Shown: piece by piece, positions 53,150 to 62,408 of the stretch
How the letters are laid out: each line of letters starts with the position of its first letter
How positions within the stretch are numbered: the stretch's first letter is position 1
Source: Actinomyces sp. UMB0138
GTDB taxonomy: Bacteria > Bacillota > Negativicutes > Veillonellales > Veillonellaceae
DNA: 64,000 nt
Assembly: GCF_002849225.1 (NCBI RefSeq)
Contig: NZ_PKMC01000003.1
Location: forward strand, 372,001 to 436,000
Direction: 5' to 3'
Position numbers and translations under genes: made by a program
Notes under the pieces: model-generated
Database searches by the model: none
The model's input: the letters and a program-made list of their open reading frames with translations, nothing else
Told to the model about the DNA's origin: nothing

Positions 53150-54349
53150 TTACAGGGCGCGAATCTTTACCGCTGCCCGATCGGTGCGCACCCACACTTG
53201 GGTGGCCATCCCAATGGCATCCCCGTCTACTTCTACGTAGCGAGGGCGCTGGACGCGCAATTCGGCCTGGCGAGCCCGGCGCGCGTCCAGATCCGAGGTG
53301 AAAGAGGCCATCTTGGGCCTGATTCCCAGCCCCTGCAACAGCAGGCGCCACCCCAGTTCCAGCCAGCCAATCGGCCCCATGCGAGCATCCAGGCGGGCAA
53401 CATCAAGCCACCCATCATCAGGGCGGGCATCGGGCAACAACACCACGTTGGCGGTCAGCACCCCGCAGTTAGCGAAGAGCACCGTGGTGGCGGAGACCTT
53501 CTTGGTAAGACCGTGTTTGCCCAACTTCAGTTCCACGTCCATGGTGGGTTTCGCAGCGTGCCGCAACCCGGACAAGACGTAGGCGAACCACCCGATCTTC
53601 TGCTTCAGTTCGGATTTGGTAGTGGCCATTACGTCCGCGTCAAAGCCCACCCCAGCCATAACCAGGAACGCGTATTCATCCTTGCGCGGCCGCGGACCGT
53701 CTTCTATGAAGGTAGCCAGCACTTCGCCCTCGGCAGTGGGCACATCAGAATCATGCCTGGGCACATCCGGGTTCTTCACCGGTTCGGTAACCGCAGTGGG
53801 ATGGTGTTCAGTACGCAGCCACCCCAGGTCTACGTTGTGGGTGCGCCCAGTAAAGGCAATAGAAGCGGCCTCCTGCAGCGAATCTAGGGGGACCTCCATG
53901 TTACGCGCCATCAAATTGCCCGTCCCAGCAGGCAAAATAGCCATGGGCACGCCCGTGTGCGCCAGCCCGGCTGCCACCGCCCGTACCGTGCCATCGCCGC
54001 CTGCTACCAGCACTACGCCAGCGCCGCCCTCGACCGCTTCGCGCGCCTGCACTGCCGCAGACACGTCCAGCTGTGTCTGCACAAAGTGCGGCTTTTCCCA
54101 ACCGGCCTCAAAAGCGCATTCGCCAACCGTCTCTTCAAAGCCGGCAATATCGTCCACTCGGGCCGGGTTGACGATCACCCAAGGCTTCTTCGAGGGCGTG
54201 CCGTCCTTAGCCTTCGAAGAGTCACGGGAGGCGGCACTAAGCCGCGTCTCCAGCTGCGTGGCGCGAGTATGCGCAGCCGACGCCACAAACAGGGCGAGAC
54301 CAGCCACCACCAGCGCCAAAATGGCTACGATCAGCGCTACTACAGACAT
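53150..54349 (-). CDS. Diacylglycerol kinase-like lipid kinase
   Basis: A 399-residue protein with an N-terminal membrane segment (about 3-25) and a DAGK catalytic domain: VIVNPARVDD (about 58), VLVAGGDGTVRAVAAGLA (about 118), ILPAGTGNLMARNM. The C-terminal half matches the YegS/LCB5 fold (CGVLTANVVLLPDARPDDGWLDV). It probably phosphorylates a lipid alcohol at the inner membrane face. It follows gatD by 24 bp, so it belongs to the pheA-murT-gatD transcript, and ends three bases from the convergent SCP-like gene. Confidence 0.87.
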   Translation of the reverse strand: MSVVALIVAILALVVAGLALFVASAAHTRATQLETRLSAASRDSSKAKDGTPSKKPWVIVNPARVDDIAGFEETVGECAFEAGWEKPHFVQTQLDVSAAVQAREAVEGGAGVVLVAGGDGTVRAVAAGLAHTGVPMAILPAGTGNLMARNMEVPLDSLQEAASIAFTGRTHNVDLGWLRTEHHPTAVTEPVKNPDVPRHDSDVPTAEGEVLATFIEDGPRPRKDEYAFLVMAGVGFDADVMATTKSELKQKIGWFAYVLSGLRHAAKPTMDVELKLGKHGLTKKVSATTVLFANCGVLTANVVLLPDARPDDGWLDVARLDARMGPIGWLELGWRLLLQGLGIRPKMASFTSDLDARRARQAELRVQRPRYVEVDGDAIGMATQVWVRTDRAAVKIRAL

Positions 54350-54373
54350 GATTGAATAATATCCGACCGGCCG

Positions 54374-55216
54374 CTACCGGGAGGCTCGCTCTTGCTGCTG
54401 CGCTTTGCCCGCCGCTATCCGCTCCTGCCGCAGCCGCTCTACACCCTCGACCTGGAGGGGAGCAAGGGCGCCCACTGCGCCCGCGAGCAGATAGTCAGCC
54501 AGCTGCGGGTTGCGAGCCAGCACCGGCCCATGCATGTAGGTGGCTACCACCGAACCGGAAACGGCGCCCTCTACCGCTCTGCCATCGATGTGGGCGCGGT
54601 ATCCGTCTGGAATGGCAGTGTCTAGCTGGGCGCCAGCCTGCGCTCCCGCGTCCGAAGAGATGCCGTCGTCAATACGCGGAGCGATCCCGGGCAGCCCGTT
54701 GCCGATACCGGCGTGCACGTACCCGAGCGGGCTCACATCCGGGCCCAACATGGTGGCACCACCATGGTTTTCAAATCCCAACAGTTCCTGGTCCAGGCCA
54801 GAAATAGCTGGCGAAGTAGCCAGTTCGCCAATTGCGCGGGCTCCCTGCGGCATGGTCACCACATCCAGCAGCCCAGCCCCTGCAGTGCGATTGCCCTTGG
54901 CGTCGGAGTACCAGTTGCCCAGCACCTGCAACGCCGCGCACACGGCCAGAACCGGCTTGCCCGCCTCGATGGCTCGCTTCAACCCGTTGTCGCCAACTAG
55001 ATGCCTAGAGGCAATAGTCTGGGCAATGTCTTCGCCCCCGCCCAAGGTGTAAATGTCTAGTTCGGAGGGGATGGCTTCGGATACGCCCACGTGGACGACC
55101 TCGGCAGGGATACCCCGCCAGTTCGCCCTCTGGGCCAGCACCACGGCGTTACCGGAATCCCCGTAGGTTCCCAGCACCTCGGGCATGAGTACGCCAATAC
55201 GTAATGCCTCGCTCAT
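54374..55216 (-). CDS. gatD: Lipid II isoglutaminyl synthase, glutaminase subunit
   Basis: A 280-residue class I glutamine amidotransferase supplying ammonia to MurT for amidation of the D-Glu residue of lipid II. The catalytic Cys93 is in AVCAALQVLG; the usual Gly residues around the nucleophile elbow are Ala here. His229 is in YMHGPVLARNP, and TLGGGEDIAQ is typical of GatD. The ATG at 55216 overlaps the murT stop (ATGA) and agrees with homologues; the open frame further upstream lies over murT. Confidence 0.9.
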   Translation of the reverse strand: MSEALRIGVLMPEVLGTYGDSGNAVVLAQRANWRGIPAEVVHVGVSEAIPSELDIYTLGGGEDIAQTIASRHLVGDNGLKRAIEAGKPVLAVCAALQVLGNWYSDAKGNRTAGAGLLDVVTMPQGARAIGELATSPAISGLDQELLGFENHGGATMLGPDVSPLGYVHAGIGNGLPGIAPRIDDGISSDAGAQAGAQLDTAIPDGYRAHIDGRAVEGAVSGSVVATYMHGPVLARNPQLADYLLAGAVGALAPLQVEGVERLRQERIAAGKAQQQERASR

Positions 55217-56703
55217 TTCATCAGCCCCTTCCTGATTAGTTCGGCGCGTGTATCGCGGAAAGAAGTGTAGTTGAGCAGCATATCCACGCGCCCGCCAGGA
55301 ATCTTGTCCAGCCCCTGCAGCGGAGTATCCGCATACTGCGCGTCCACTCCGGCATAGCGCAGCCGTACCTGCAGGTCTGCGCCTCTTTCGCCAGTAGCCC
55401 ACACGCGCGCGCCCGCCAACTTGTCAAAGTCCACGTCCCACAGCCAGGACAGGTCAGTGCCGTCTGCCCGCTGCCCGTTTACGCCTACGACCAGGGCGGC
55501 CTGCGGGTCCAGCATGGTGAGCGACTCCTGCCACCCAGCCGGGTTCTTTGCCAGCAGCAGCCGCACCGACTTGCCATTCACATCCAAGCTTGCGTAGCGG
55601 CCTGCCACGGCGCTCACCTTCGCGATCCCGGCAGCCCCCTGCTTGGGATCTACGCCGAGGGCGACCGCCGCCGCGAGCGCCTGGGAGGCGTTGCCGCGGT
55701 TGGCTCGCCCGGGCAGGTTGACGGTGACTGAGACGGCCCCGGCAGGAGTGTTTGCTTTCATGGTGGCGCCTGGCTGGTAGGAGTCGGCGCTCCAGGTCCA
55801 GGTAGGTTCTGGGCGGTAGAAGTCGGTGGGGTTTTTAGCGTCTAAGCCGGACACTGCCTGGCCCGCTTCGTCGGGGCCGGCTGTGGTTTTCCCGCCCGCT
55901 AGTTGGAGTTCGTCTAGAGGTACGGAATGCCAGTACACGCCCGTGTCGGTACCGGAGGCTGCCGCCTGTTTGTCGGTGTACAGGATTGCCCCGCCCGTGC
56001 GAGGGGCGGTCAGGGAATCACCCGACCAGCCTTTGCCGGCAGCTACCCACACGGGTTTGTGGCTGTCCCAGGCGGCAGAGGTCATCAGCGGGTCATCCAC
56101 GTTTGCTACGACCGTGGTCTGTGGGTGTTCCACGACGGTGGCACGCAGCCGCCGCTCAATAGTGGCAATCTCGCCTACGCGATCCAGCTGGTCGCGAGAA
56201 AGATTTAGAAACACAAGCACGTCAGGGTTTACGGCGGCAGCCACCTTGCGCACGTGCATCTCGTCTACCTCTAGTACGGCCACGTCCGCCGTAGGCTCTT
56301 CCATGAGGGCGGAGAGCACGCCCTCGGACATATTGTCGCCGCCGCGATTGGTGGCTACGGTAAGGCCTCCCGCTGCACACGCCTCGGCGATCATGCGGGT
56401 GGTAGTGGATTTGCCGTTGGTGCCCGTGATGATCACCGACCGCATCGGGGCAGCCAGCTTTTGCAACAGCTCGGGGCTAAGCTTTTCGGCGACCGTGCCA
56501 CCGATCATGCCACCGCTGCCCCGCCCTAGGGTGCGGGAGGCCCAAGAAGCGCCCTGCCCTGCGGCTATTGCCAGCAAAGTGCGGATGGAGCTGCCCGACT
56601 TTGCTGCTCGGGGCAGGACAGATAGGGACGAGCCCAAATCCTTGGCTGCCCCACCTACCTTCTTTACTGCTGCGGATACCTTGTCCCCTGGAAACTGGTT
56701 CAT
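55213..56703 (-). CDS. murT: Lipid II isoglutaminyl synthase, Mur ligase subunit
   Basis: A 496-residue Mur-ligase-like subunit that activates the lipid II glutamate with ATP for amidation by GatD. The ATP loop is TGTNGKSTTTRMI (about 94-106), followed by TNRGGDNM and FLNLSRDQLDRVGE. The late NPAGWQESLTML matches the MurT C-terminus. The ribbon insert that in Staphylococcus aureus MurT holds a zinc through four Cys is present around RPEPTW but has no Cys. It is 42 bp after pheA and overlaps gatD by four bases. Confidence 0.92.
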   Translation of the reverse strand: MNQFPGDKVSAAVKKVGGAAKDLGSSLSVLPRAAKSGSSIRTLLAIAAGQGASWASRTLGRGSGGMIGGTVAEKLSPELLQKLAAPMRSVIITGTNGKSTTTRMIAEACAAGGLTVATNRGGDNMSEGVLSALMEEPTADVAVLEVDEMHVRKVAAAVNPDVLVFLNLSRDQLDRVGEIATIERRLRATVVEHPQTTVVANVDDPLMTSAAWDSHKPVWVAAGKGWSGDSLTAPRTGGAILYTDKQAAASGTDTGVYWHSVPLDELQLAGGKTTAGPDEAGQAVSGLDAKNPTDFYRPEPTWTWSADSYQPGATMKANTPAGAVSVTVNLPGRANRGNASQALAAAVALGVDPKQGAAGIAKVSAVAGRYASLDVNGKSVRLLLAKNPAGWQESLTMLDPQAALVVGVNGQRADGTDLSWLWDVDFDKLAGARVWATGERGADLQVRLRYAGVDAQYADTPLQGLDKIPGGRVDMLLNYTSFRDTRAELIRKGLMK

Positions 56704-56744
56704 AGATCCGATTGTATGTGCCGAGGGCGCCCGGACGCAGTTCG

Positions 56745-57695
56745 CTAGATTCCTTCGCCCCGCAATACCGAGTCAACCCAGGCCCGAGCAGCTACAAAGT
56801 CCTGGTCCCTAGAACCAATCTCTACCTGGGTTTCCTGGTGGTCTGCACGCGGGTAGGAGCCGATGAACCGGACCTTCTGACAATGCCTGTGCAGGCCGTT
56901 CAAGACCGCCTGTACGCGCTCTTCGCGCACGTGCCCTTCCAGGTCTACCGAGAATGAGTAGGTGCCCGGGTGCGCTGCCACCGGGCGGGACTCAATACGC
57001 GATAGATTCACTCCGCGGGCCTTCACCTGCTGCAGCATGGACAGCAGTGCGCCGGCCTCGTTAGAACGGAGCGTGATCTGCAGCGTCGTCTTATCCGCCC
57101 CGGTTGCCTGCCCAGGCACACCCGGCTTTGCCACCACTACGAAGCGGGTGCGTCCACCACGATTGTCCGCCACGTTTTCCTCCACAACTTCCAGCTGGTA
57201 GCGGGTGGCCGAAATGGCACTGCAGAGGGCGGCGTCGTAGCTGGCTTCGCCCTCGGCAAGCAGCTTTGCGCCCGCAGCGGTAGAGGTGGCTGGCACGTGC
57301 CGTACGCCCGGCAAATTTTCGGTAAGCCAGTTGCGACATTGCGCCCACGCATGAGGGTGGGTACCTACGCGCTTGATCTCTTCGCGGGCAGTTCCCTTGC
57401 GCACGCACAGGGTGAAGCCGACAGGCACGTAGACCTCTCCCACGATGACTAGTGGGGAACCGTGCCCGAGCGAATCAATAGTGGCGTTTACCCCGCCCTC
57501 TACAGAATTTTCGATGGGGACAACAGCGCGGACCGCATCGCCGTTGCGGACCGCGTCCAGCGCCGCTTTTTCGCCCGTGCAGGGCAGCGCTTCGGCATCT
57601 TCTGGCAGCACCTGGCTGAGCGCCTGCTCACAAAATGTGCCGAAGGGGCCTAGGAATGCCCATCTTTGAGCGTTTGATTGCTGCTTTGCTGCCAT
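56745..57695 (-). CDS. pheA: Prephenate dehydratase
   Basis: A 316-residue enzyme converting prephenate to phenylpyruvate in phenylalanine synthesis. The catalytic domain opens with AFLGPFGTFCEQA and includes VVPIENSVEGGVNATID and the Thr motif GGRTRFVVV. A C-terminal ACT domain (about 210-290, with the ESRPVAAHPGTYSF region) senses phenylalanine. The start ATG follows GGAAAGG. It leads the operon with murT, gatD and the lipid kinase. Confidence 0.94.
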   Translation of the reverse strand: MAAKQQSNAQRWAFLGPFGTFCEQALSQVLPEDAEALPCTGEKAALDAVRNGDAVRAVVPIENSVEGGVNATIDSLGHGSPLVIVGEVYVPVGFTLCVRKGTAREEIKRVGTHPHAWAQCRNWLTENLPGVRHVPATSTAAGAKLLAEGEASYDAALCSAISATRYQLEVVEENVADNRGGRTRFVVVAKPGVPGQATGADKTTLQITLRSNEAGALLSMLQQVKARGVNLSRIESRPVAAHPGTYSFSVDLEGHVREERVQAVLNGLHRHCQKVRFIGSYPRADHQETQVEIGSRDQDFVAARAWVDSVLRGEGI

Positions 57696-57737
57696 GGTTG
57701 CCGCCTTTCCTATCAGTGTTTTAAAAAGATACTCGAC

Positions 57738-57743
57738 TAAAGT
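57738..57743 (+). promoter_or_regulatory. Putative leaderless promoter element
   Basis: TAAAGT ends six bases before the ATG of the 1552-aa gene, which has no Shine-Dalgarno sequence. That is the spacing expected for a leaderless actinobacterial message. Confidence 0.35.
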
Positions 57744-57749
57744 TGAACC

Positions 57750-60700
57750 ATGATTTCTTGCCCGCCTGTAGAAACCAAGGTCAAGACAGCCATCGTGGCT
57801 TTGGTGCTTGGCTTGCTCGCGGTATTGCTTCCGGGGCAGGCCGTTGCAGAGCCTTCCCCCCTACTGCGCCAGCACGGGCACCTGGTTGTGCTTGGCACCT
57901 CCGGGCTGCGCTGGCAGGACGTAGATTTTTCCGACCCTGCCTCGCGTCCGTTCGCAAAATTTGCCGAAGAGGGCGTGGTGGCGAATTTGGTAACGCGTTC
58001 AACCGCCGCCGTGTCTTGCCCGGCCGACGGGTGGCTGTCGCTTGGCGCCGGGCAGCGGGCAACCATCTCTAGGCGTAGCGGCAAATGCGCGTTCCCGCAA
58101 GTACGGGACCAACAGGTACAGGGATGGAAGCAGCTCACTGCGGACGTGATACCGGCCGGGCAGGTGGGCCTCGGGTACTTGCAGGCGGCCCTGGCACAGG
58201 ATCGCAAATCGGCGGTTGCAGTTGGCCCGGGCGCGGCATTGGCGCTGGCCGACAAGGACGGAAAGCTAGCTCGGCCGGTGTTGCGGAACACGGGCAATTT
58301 AGCGGACACGGTGTCCACTGCCGCGCGGGAAAACCATGTGACCGTGGTGGATACCGGCGCGGTTGATCCGGCCAATCCGCCGCAGGTTACTGGCCAGCTA
58401 AATCCCACCCCGCAAGGGGGTTACCCGCAGTTGGATCAGAAGGCAAGCGATCGCGTCCAGGTGAGGGCGAAGGTGCGCCAGCTCTCGCAGATCGTGAAGG
58501 CCCTGCCCGAAGGCACCCAGGTGATTATTGCTTCTTTGGCCGAGGGCAACCAAGTACCCCACCTGCAACTGCTGGCGATGCAGGCGGACGCGTTTGCCCC
58601 CGGGCTAGCAAAGTCGGGTTCGCTGCGCCGCGACGGGCTGGTACAAACAGCAGACCTAACGCAGACGATTCTGCAATCCATAGGGGCCACCCCCGCCGAG
58701 AATTCTCCGGGGGCTACCGTGTGGACCGCCGGACGCAGCGGCAAAATAGACTTCCCAGATCGCATCGCCAGCCTGCTGGATCGATCTGTAAAAACTGACA
58801 CGGCTAGGGTCACCCAGCCGGCATTCTTCATCCTGTGGTTCACGCTAGCCGGGGTAACCATCTTGATCGGATTGGCCAGGTATTTCAGGCGGTCCAAAGG
58901 CCGGGCAATAGAGAAAGTGCCCACCGTCCTCGCCCAGCTAACAGCTGCCATCCCGGTTGCTTCACTGCTTGCCAACCTGCTTCCTACCTGGCGTTTCGAT
59001 ACCAATTCCACCGCGAGCGCAGTGGTCATCTCCCTTACTTGCCTAGTAGTGGTGGCGGCAGTGCTAGTAGCACTTGCGCACGGGGTGGCGCGGTGGCTTC
59101 GCCCTCATATCCCCCAGTCCGTGGCCAGGCCGCTTAACGCGCCCGTAGTATTGGCGGCCATTACCCTGGTGGTCTTCGCGTGGGTGATCGCTAGTCGCGC
59201 TCCCTTGCAGCTAGATTCTGCAACGGGCACCACCACCATTGCGGGCAACCGCTTCTACGGTTCCGGCAACACCGAGTTCACGCTGATGGCCGTCTGTTTC
59301 GTGATCCTGGCAGCGTGGAGCGGAAGCGCGCTTTTTGCCGCCGTCCTGGGGCTGGCGCTGGCTGTTATAGACGGCTTTCCTACCATGGGCGCCGACTTCG
59401 GTGGCCCACCCGCAATCCTGTTCGTTACCGTGCTGCTGTCCACCTGGCTGCGGGGGAAGAAGGTGCGCCTACGCCACCTGCTGCTTGCGGTGGTGGCCGC
59501 CTTCGCGGGTACCGCCCTCTTTGCGGTCATTGACTATTTGCAGGCCCCTCAGGCGCGCACTCACCTGGGTCGCTTCGTTGCCACCGTTATCGAGGGCGGA
59601 GCCTGGCCAATTGTGCAGCGCAAAGCCCACGCTGCGTGGCTTACCGTAGCAGGATCGGCAGGGACCCTAGTTGCGGCTTGCCTTTTTGTGATAGCTATCG
59701 GCTGCATTGCAGTGGTGCTGTATTCGCCGCGGTTCAGCACGCGCGTGTCTGCCTACCACCGCAATGTCCTTCTTTCGGCCACGATACTGCTGGTCATTGC
59801 CTCGCTGAGCAACGACTCGGGAATGCTGATTCTGACCATCGGGCTACTGCTAGTAGGGGTACTTATCTGCGGGGGGCTGTTCAGGATGGCTCTCACTTTG
59901 CCAGCAAGAAAAACCAGTTTTATTCGCCTGCCCGCAACCCGCAGGTGGCCTCGGCGCCTGGGGCTGGCCCTGGTCTGCACGGCCCTTTTGGGGGCTACGC
60001 TGGCGGCTATCACTGCGAGCCCCTCAGATGCCAACACTCACCAAATCCCGAAGGCAGGCCGCGCACCGGTCGTAGCCGTGTTTACCGAGGGGATCCGGTG
60101 GGAAAAGGTCACTGCCCGCACAGCCCCCAGCTTGTACGAGCGGGCGGCATCCGGCAGCTCCGCCAACCTGGTGCCGTTAGCCCTGTCTGGCCCCTCCTGT
60201 CCCATCGATTCCTGGCTGACTTTGAATGCCGGCCAGAGGGCGTGGCGCAATTCCCTGGGCGGGTACGAGATTTGTAGTTCGCTGCAGCAGCTGCCCGAGG
60301 CCGACGCTGCCTCCTCCAGGCCTGCTCTGCGGCGGTGGGGCTACTATTCGAAAGCCATGGCCCAGATGACCAACAAACCCACGCTGGGCGCCTTGGGCGA
60401 GGCCGTTACTGCGCACAACCTGCGCGCCCGCGCCATCGGCAACGGGGCGGGAGTCGCCCTCGCCAACGCCAAGGGCATCCCGCAAGGAACCCTGGTAAAA
60501 GCGCCAGCAAACAGCCAAGAGCTGGCAGCAACCGTTGCGAAGGACCTGGGCACATACGACCTGACAGTGGTGGACGCTAACGCTATCAGTACGGTGCAAA
60601 ACCCTGATCGCGCAGCGGCAGCGACCCGCCGAGCCATCCGTAACGCGAAAGAAGAAACTGGTGAAGAACCCACCGAGGTGCAGGTACGTCCCGAGTTGCG

Positions 60701-62408
60701 CTCCCTAGACAATCCCGAAGTAAGCGTTGGGTCTAAGCCAGATGTCGAGGACGCAGCCGAAGTTCCCGAAACAGCGTTCTCGATCAAAACCGACCAAGAA
60801 GCCTCGACCGATGCGCAGCGGGCAAAACTGGTAGAGAAGCAAGGCGAGCGGCAGCTGGCCCGTCTCGAAGCCGTAGTAAAAGCCATCCCAAAGGATGCAC
60901 GCCTCATAGTTGTTTCATCGGCAGATTTCGGAGTGCGCTCGTACATGCAAACTGCCGTCTTGGCTGGTCCCGGCGTGAGCCCGGCCAAGCAGGGTGGGCT
61001 AGCCCGCTCGTCCTCGGTACGGCAGCGCGGCATCGTGCAGCTGCCAGATGTGGCGGCAACAGTGGGCGACTGGTTGGGCTTTGACATGCCCGGCGCCGGG
61101 TCTGCCATCACCAACCAGATTGCCCTGGGCGATGAGTCCATGAATGTGCGCCACGCCTTCCTAACCGACCAGGCCGATAGGGCTTTCGCAATGCGCGACG
61201 CGCGCGCTAACTTCTACGGGATGCTGGTGACCTGCACGGTAACGATCATCCTGGTGTTGGCCGTGCTCGCGCTAGGGGTTGGCGCAGGCTTCCACATCGC
61301 CAGGTTCTGGCGCGCCCTGTTGCGGTTTAGTTGTTTGACCGTCGCGTCCATTCCCTTGGCCACCTTGGCGCTCTCTGCCTTCTGCTGGTGGCACTTCCAG
61401 GACACGCACGCAGCCCTGAACGGAGGCAGTCTAGCCCTGGCAGCGCTCTTGGCGGCGGCCACTCTTGCCGGGCCGTGGCGGCAGGCAGGCGCTCCCGCCC
61501 TGGTCATTGCAGGGGCTACCGCGTTCGCGATCGCACTAGACGTAATTACTGGCACGCGCGCATTGATCGATTCCCCGTTCGGCTTCAACTCTCTGGCGGC
61601 AGCGCGCTATTACGGGGTCGGAAACGAGACCTTCTCGCTACTTAGCGTGGGCACCATCCTCCTTGCCGGGTGGGTAGGCAGCCAATTTTGCAAGCAGTGG
61701 GTAAAGACCGTGGCCGTACTAGGCGTATGCGCCCTCTTCTTATACGTTGACGCGGCCCCCTCAGTGGGCGCCGATTTTGGCGGAATACTAGCATTTATTC
61801 CCGGCATTGCAGTGCTGGTAATCCTGATCGGCGGGTACCGATTGCGCTGGCGGTGGGTAGTTCCCATTGCACTGGCAATGGTTGGCGGAGCCGGCCTAGT
61901 TGCCCTACTGGATTGGATGCGTCCGGCCTCCTCCCGCACCCACCTGGGCCGGTTCGTACAATCCACCCTAGATGGGGACATGCTGCCCATCATTGTTGGA
62001 AAGCTGCAAACCAATTTGCGCCTACTGAGCGTCTCTACCCTGCGCTGGGTGGTAGTGGCCGCCCTCGTCGCGGTGGCAGTATGGCTGTGCTACACCTACC
62101 CGCGGTTGCGCGGAAGAAAGGCGCACCTGCCACAACAGATTACGTGGATGGTAGACAAAGCAGCCGTGAAGATCGCGAAACTCGCTGGCTGCGCCATTCC
62201 TAACACCGGAACGCGGATGCGCCTACGTGCACTGCCCAAGTGGGTTCACCCCTGCGCGTGGGCACTCCTAACCACGCAGGCGATGGCCTTCGCTCTAAAT
62301 GATTCGGGAATCGTTCTGCCAGGGGTGGCGGCAATCATGGCAATCCCGGCAGCAGCGGACACCATCTTGGATGCGCTAGTGCGAAACGACTACCTGGAAC
62401 GCACCTGA
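57750..62408 (+). CDS. Giant membrane protein, two fused copies (1552 aa)
   Basis: A 1552-residue protein built from two copies of one architecture. Copy 1: signal segment (about 12-34), an outer domain (36-355) resembling the alkaline-phosphatase/sulfatase fold, and multiple membrane segments (about 366-765). Copy 2: outer domain from about 771 and membrane segments from about 1150 to the end. Shared pairs are SGLRW/EGIRW, SCPADGWLSLGAGQRA/SCPIDSWLTLNAGQRA, FYGSGNTEF/YYGVGNETF, GADFGG twice, and RTHLGRF twice, offset by about 790 residues. The conserved SCPxDxW may be functional. Related single-copy proteins seem to occur in actinobacteria, but no function is known to me. It is divergent from pheA and overlaps a glycosyltransferase gene at its 3' end, suggesting work on envelope glycopolymers. 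Confidence 0.75.
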   Translation: MISCPPVETKVKTAIVALVLGLLAVLLPGQAVAEPSPLLRQHGHLVVLGTSGLRWQDVDFSDPASRPFAKFAEEGVVANLVTRSTAAVSCPADGWLSLGAGQRATISRRSGKCAFPQVRDQQVQGWKQLTADVIPAGQVGLGYLQAALAQDRKSAVAVGPGAALALADKDGKLARPVLRNTGNLADTVSTAARENHVTVVDTGAVDPANPPQVTGQLNPTPQGGYPQLDQKASDRVQVRAKVRQLSQIVKALPEGTQVIIASLAEGNQVPHLQLLAMQADAFAPGLAKSGSLRRDGLVQTADLTQTILQSIGATPAENSPGATVWTAGRSGKIDFPDRIASLLDRSVKTDTARVTQPAFFILWFTLAGVTILIGLARYFRRSKGRAIEKVPTVLAQLTAAIPVASLLANLLPTWRFDTNSTASAVVISLTCLVVVAAVLVALAHGVARWLRPHIPQSVARPLNAPVVLAAITLVVFAWVIASRAPLQLDSATGTTTIAGNRFYGSGNTEFTLMAVCFVILAAWSGSALFAAVLGLALAVIDGFPTMGADFGGPPAILFVTVLLSTWLRGKKVRLRHLLLAVVAAFAGTALFAVIDYLQAPQARTHLGRFVATVIEGGAWPIVQRKAHAAWLTVAGSAGTLVAACLFVIAIGCIAVVLYSPRFSTRVSAYHRNVLLSATILLVIASLSNDSGMLILTIGLLLVGVLICGGLFRMALTLPARKTSFIRLPATRRWPRRLGLALVCTALLGATLAAITASPSDANTHQIPKAGRAPVVAVFTEGIRWEKVTARTAPSLYERAASGSSANLVPLALSGPSCPIDSWLTLNAGQRAWRNSLGGYEICSSLQQLPEADAASSRPALRRWGYYSKAMAQMTNKPTLGALGEAVTAHNLRARAIGNGAGVALANAKGIPQGTLVKAPANSQELAATVAKDLGTYDLTVVDANAISTVQNPDRAAAATRRAIRNAKEETGEEPTEVQVRPELRSLDNPEVSVGSKPDVEDAAEVPETAFSIKTDQEASTDAQRAKLVEKQGERQLARLEAVVKAIPKDARLIVVSSADFGVRSYMQTAVLAGPGVSPAKQGGLARSSSVRQRGIVQLPDVAATVGDWLGFDMPGAGSAITNQIALGDESMNVRHAFLTDQADRAFAMRDARANFYGMLVTCTVTIILVLAVLALGVGAGFHIARFWRALLRFSCLTVASIPLATLALSAFCWWHFQDTHAALNGGSLALAALLAAATLAGPWRQAGAPALVIAGATAFAIALDVITGTRALIDSPFGFNSLAAARYYGVGNETFSLLSVGTILLAGWVGSQFCKQWVKTVAVLGVCALFLYVDAAPSVGADFGGILAFIPGIAVLVILIGGYRLRWRWVVPIALAMVGGAGLVALLDWMRPASSRTHLGRFVQSTLDGDMLPIIVGKLQTNLRLLSVSTLRWVVVAALVAVAVWLCYTYPRLRGRKAHLPQQITWMVDKAAVKIAKLAGCAIPNTGTRMRLRALPKWVHPCAWALLTTQAMAFALNDSGIVLPGVAAIMAIPAAADTILDALVRNDYLERT

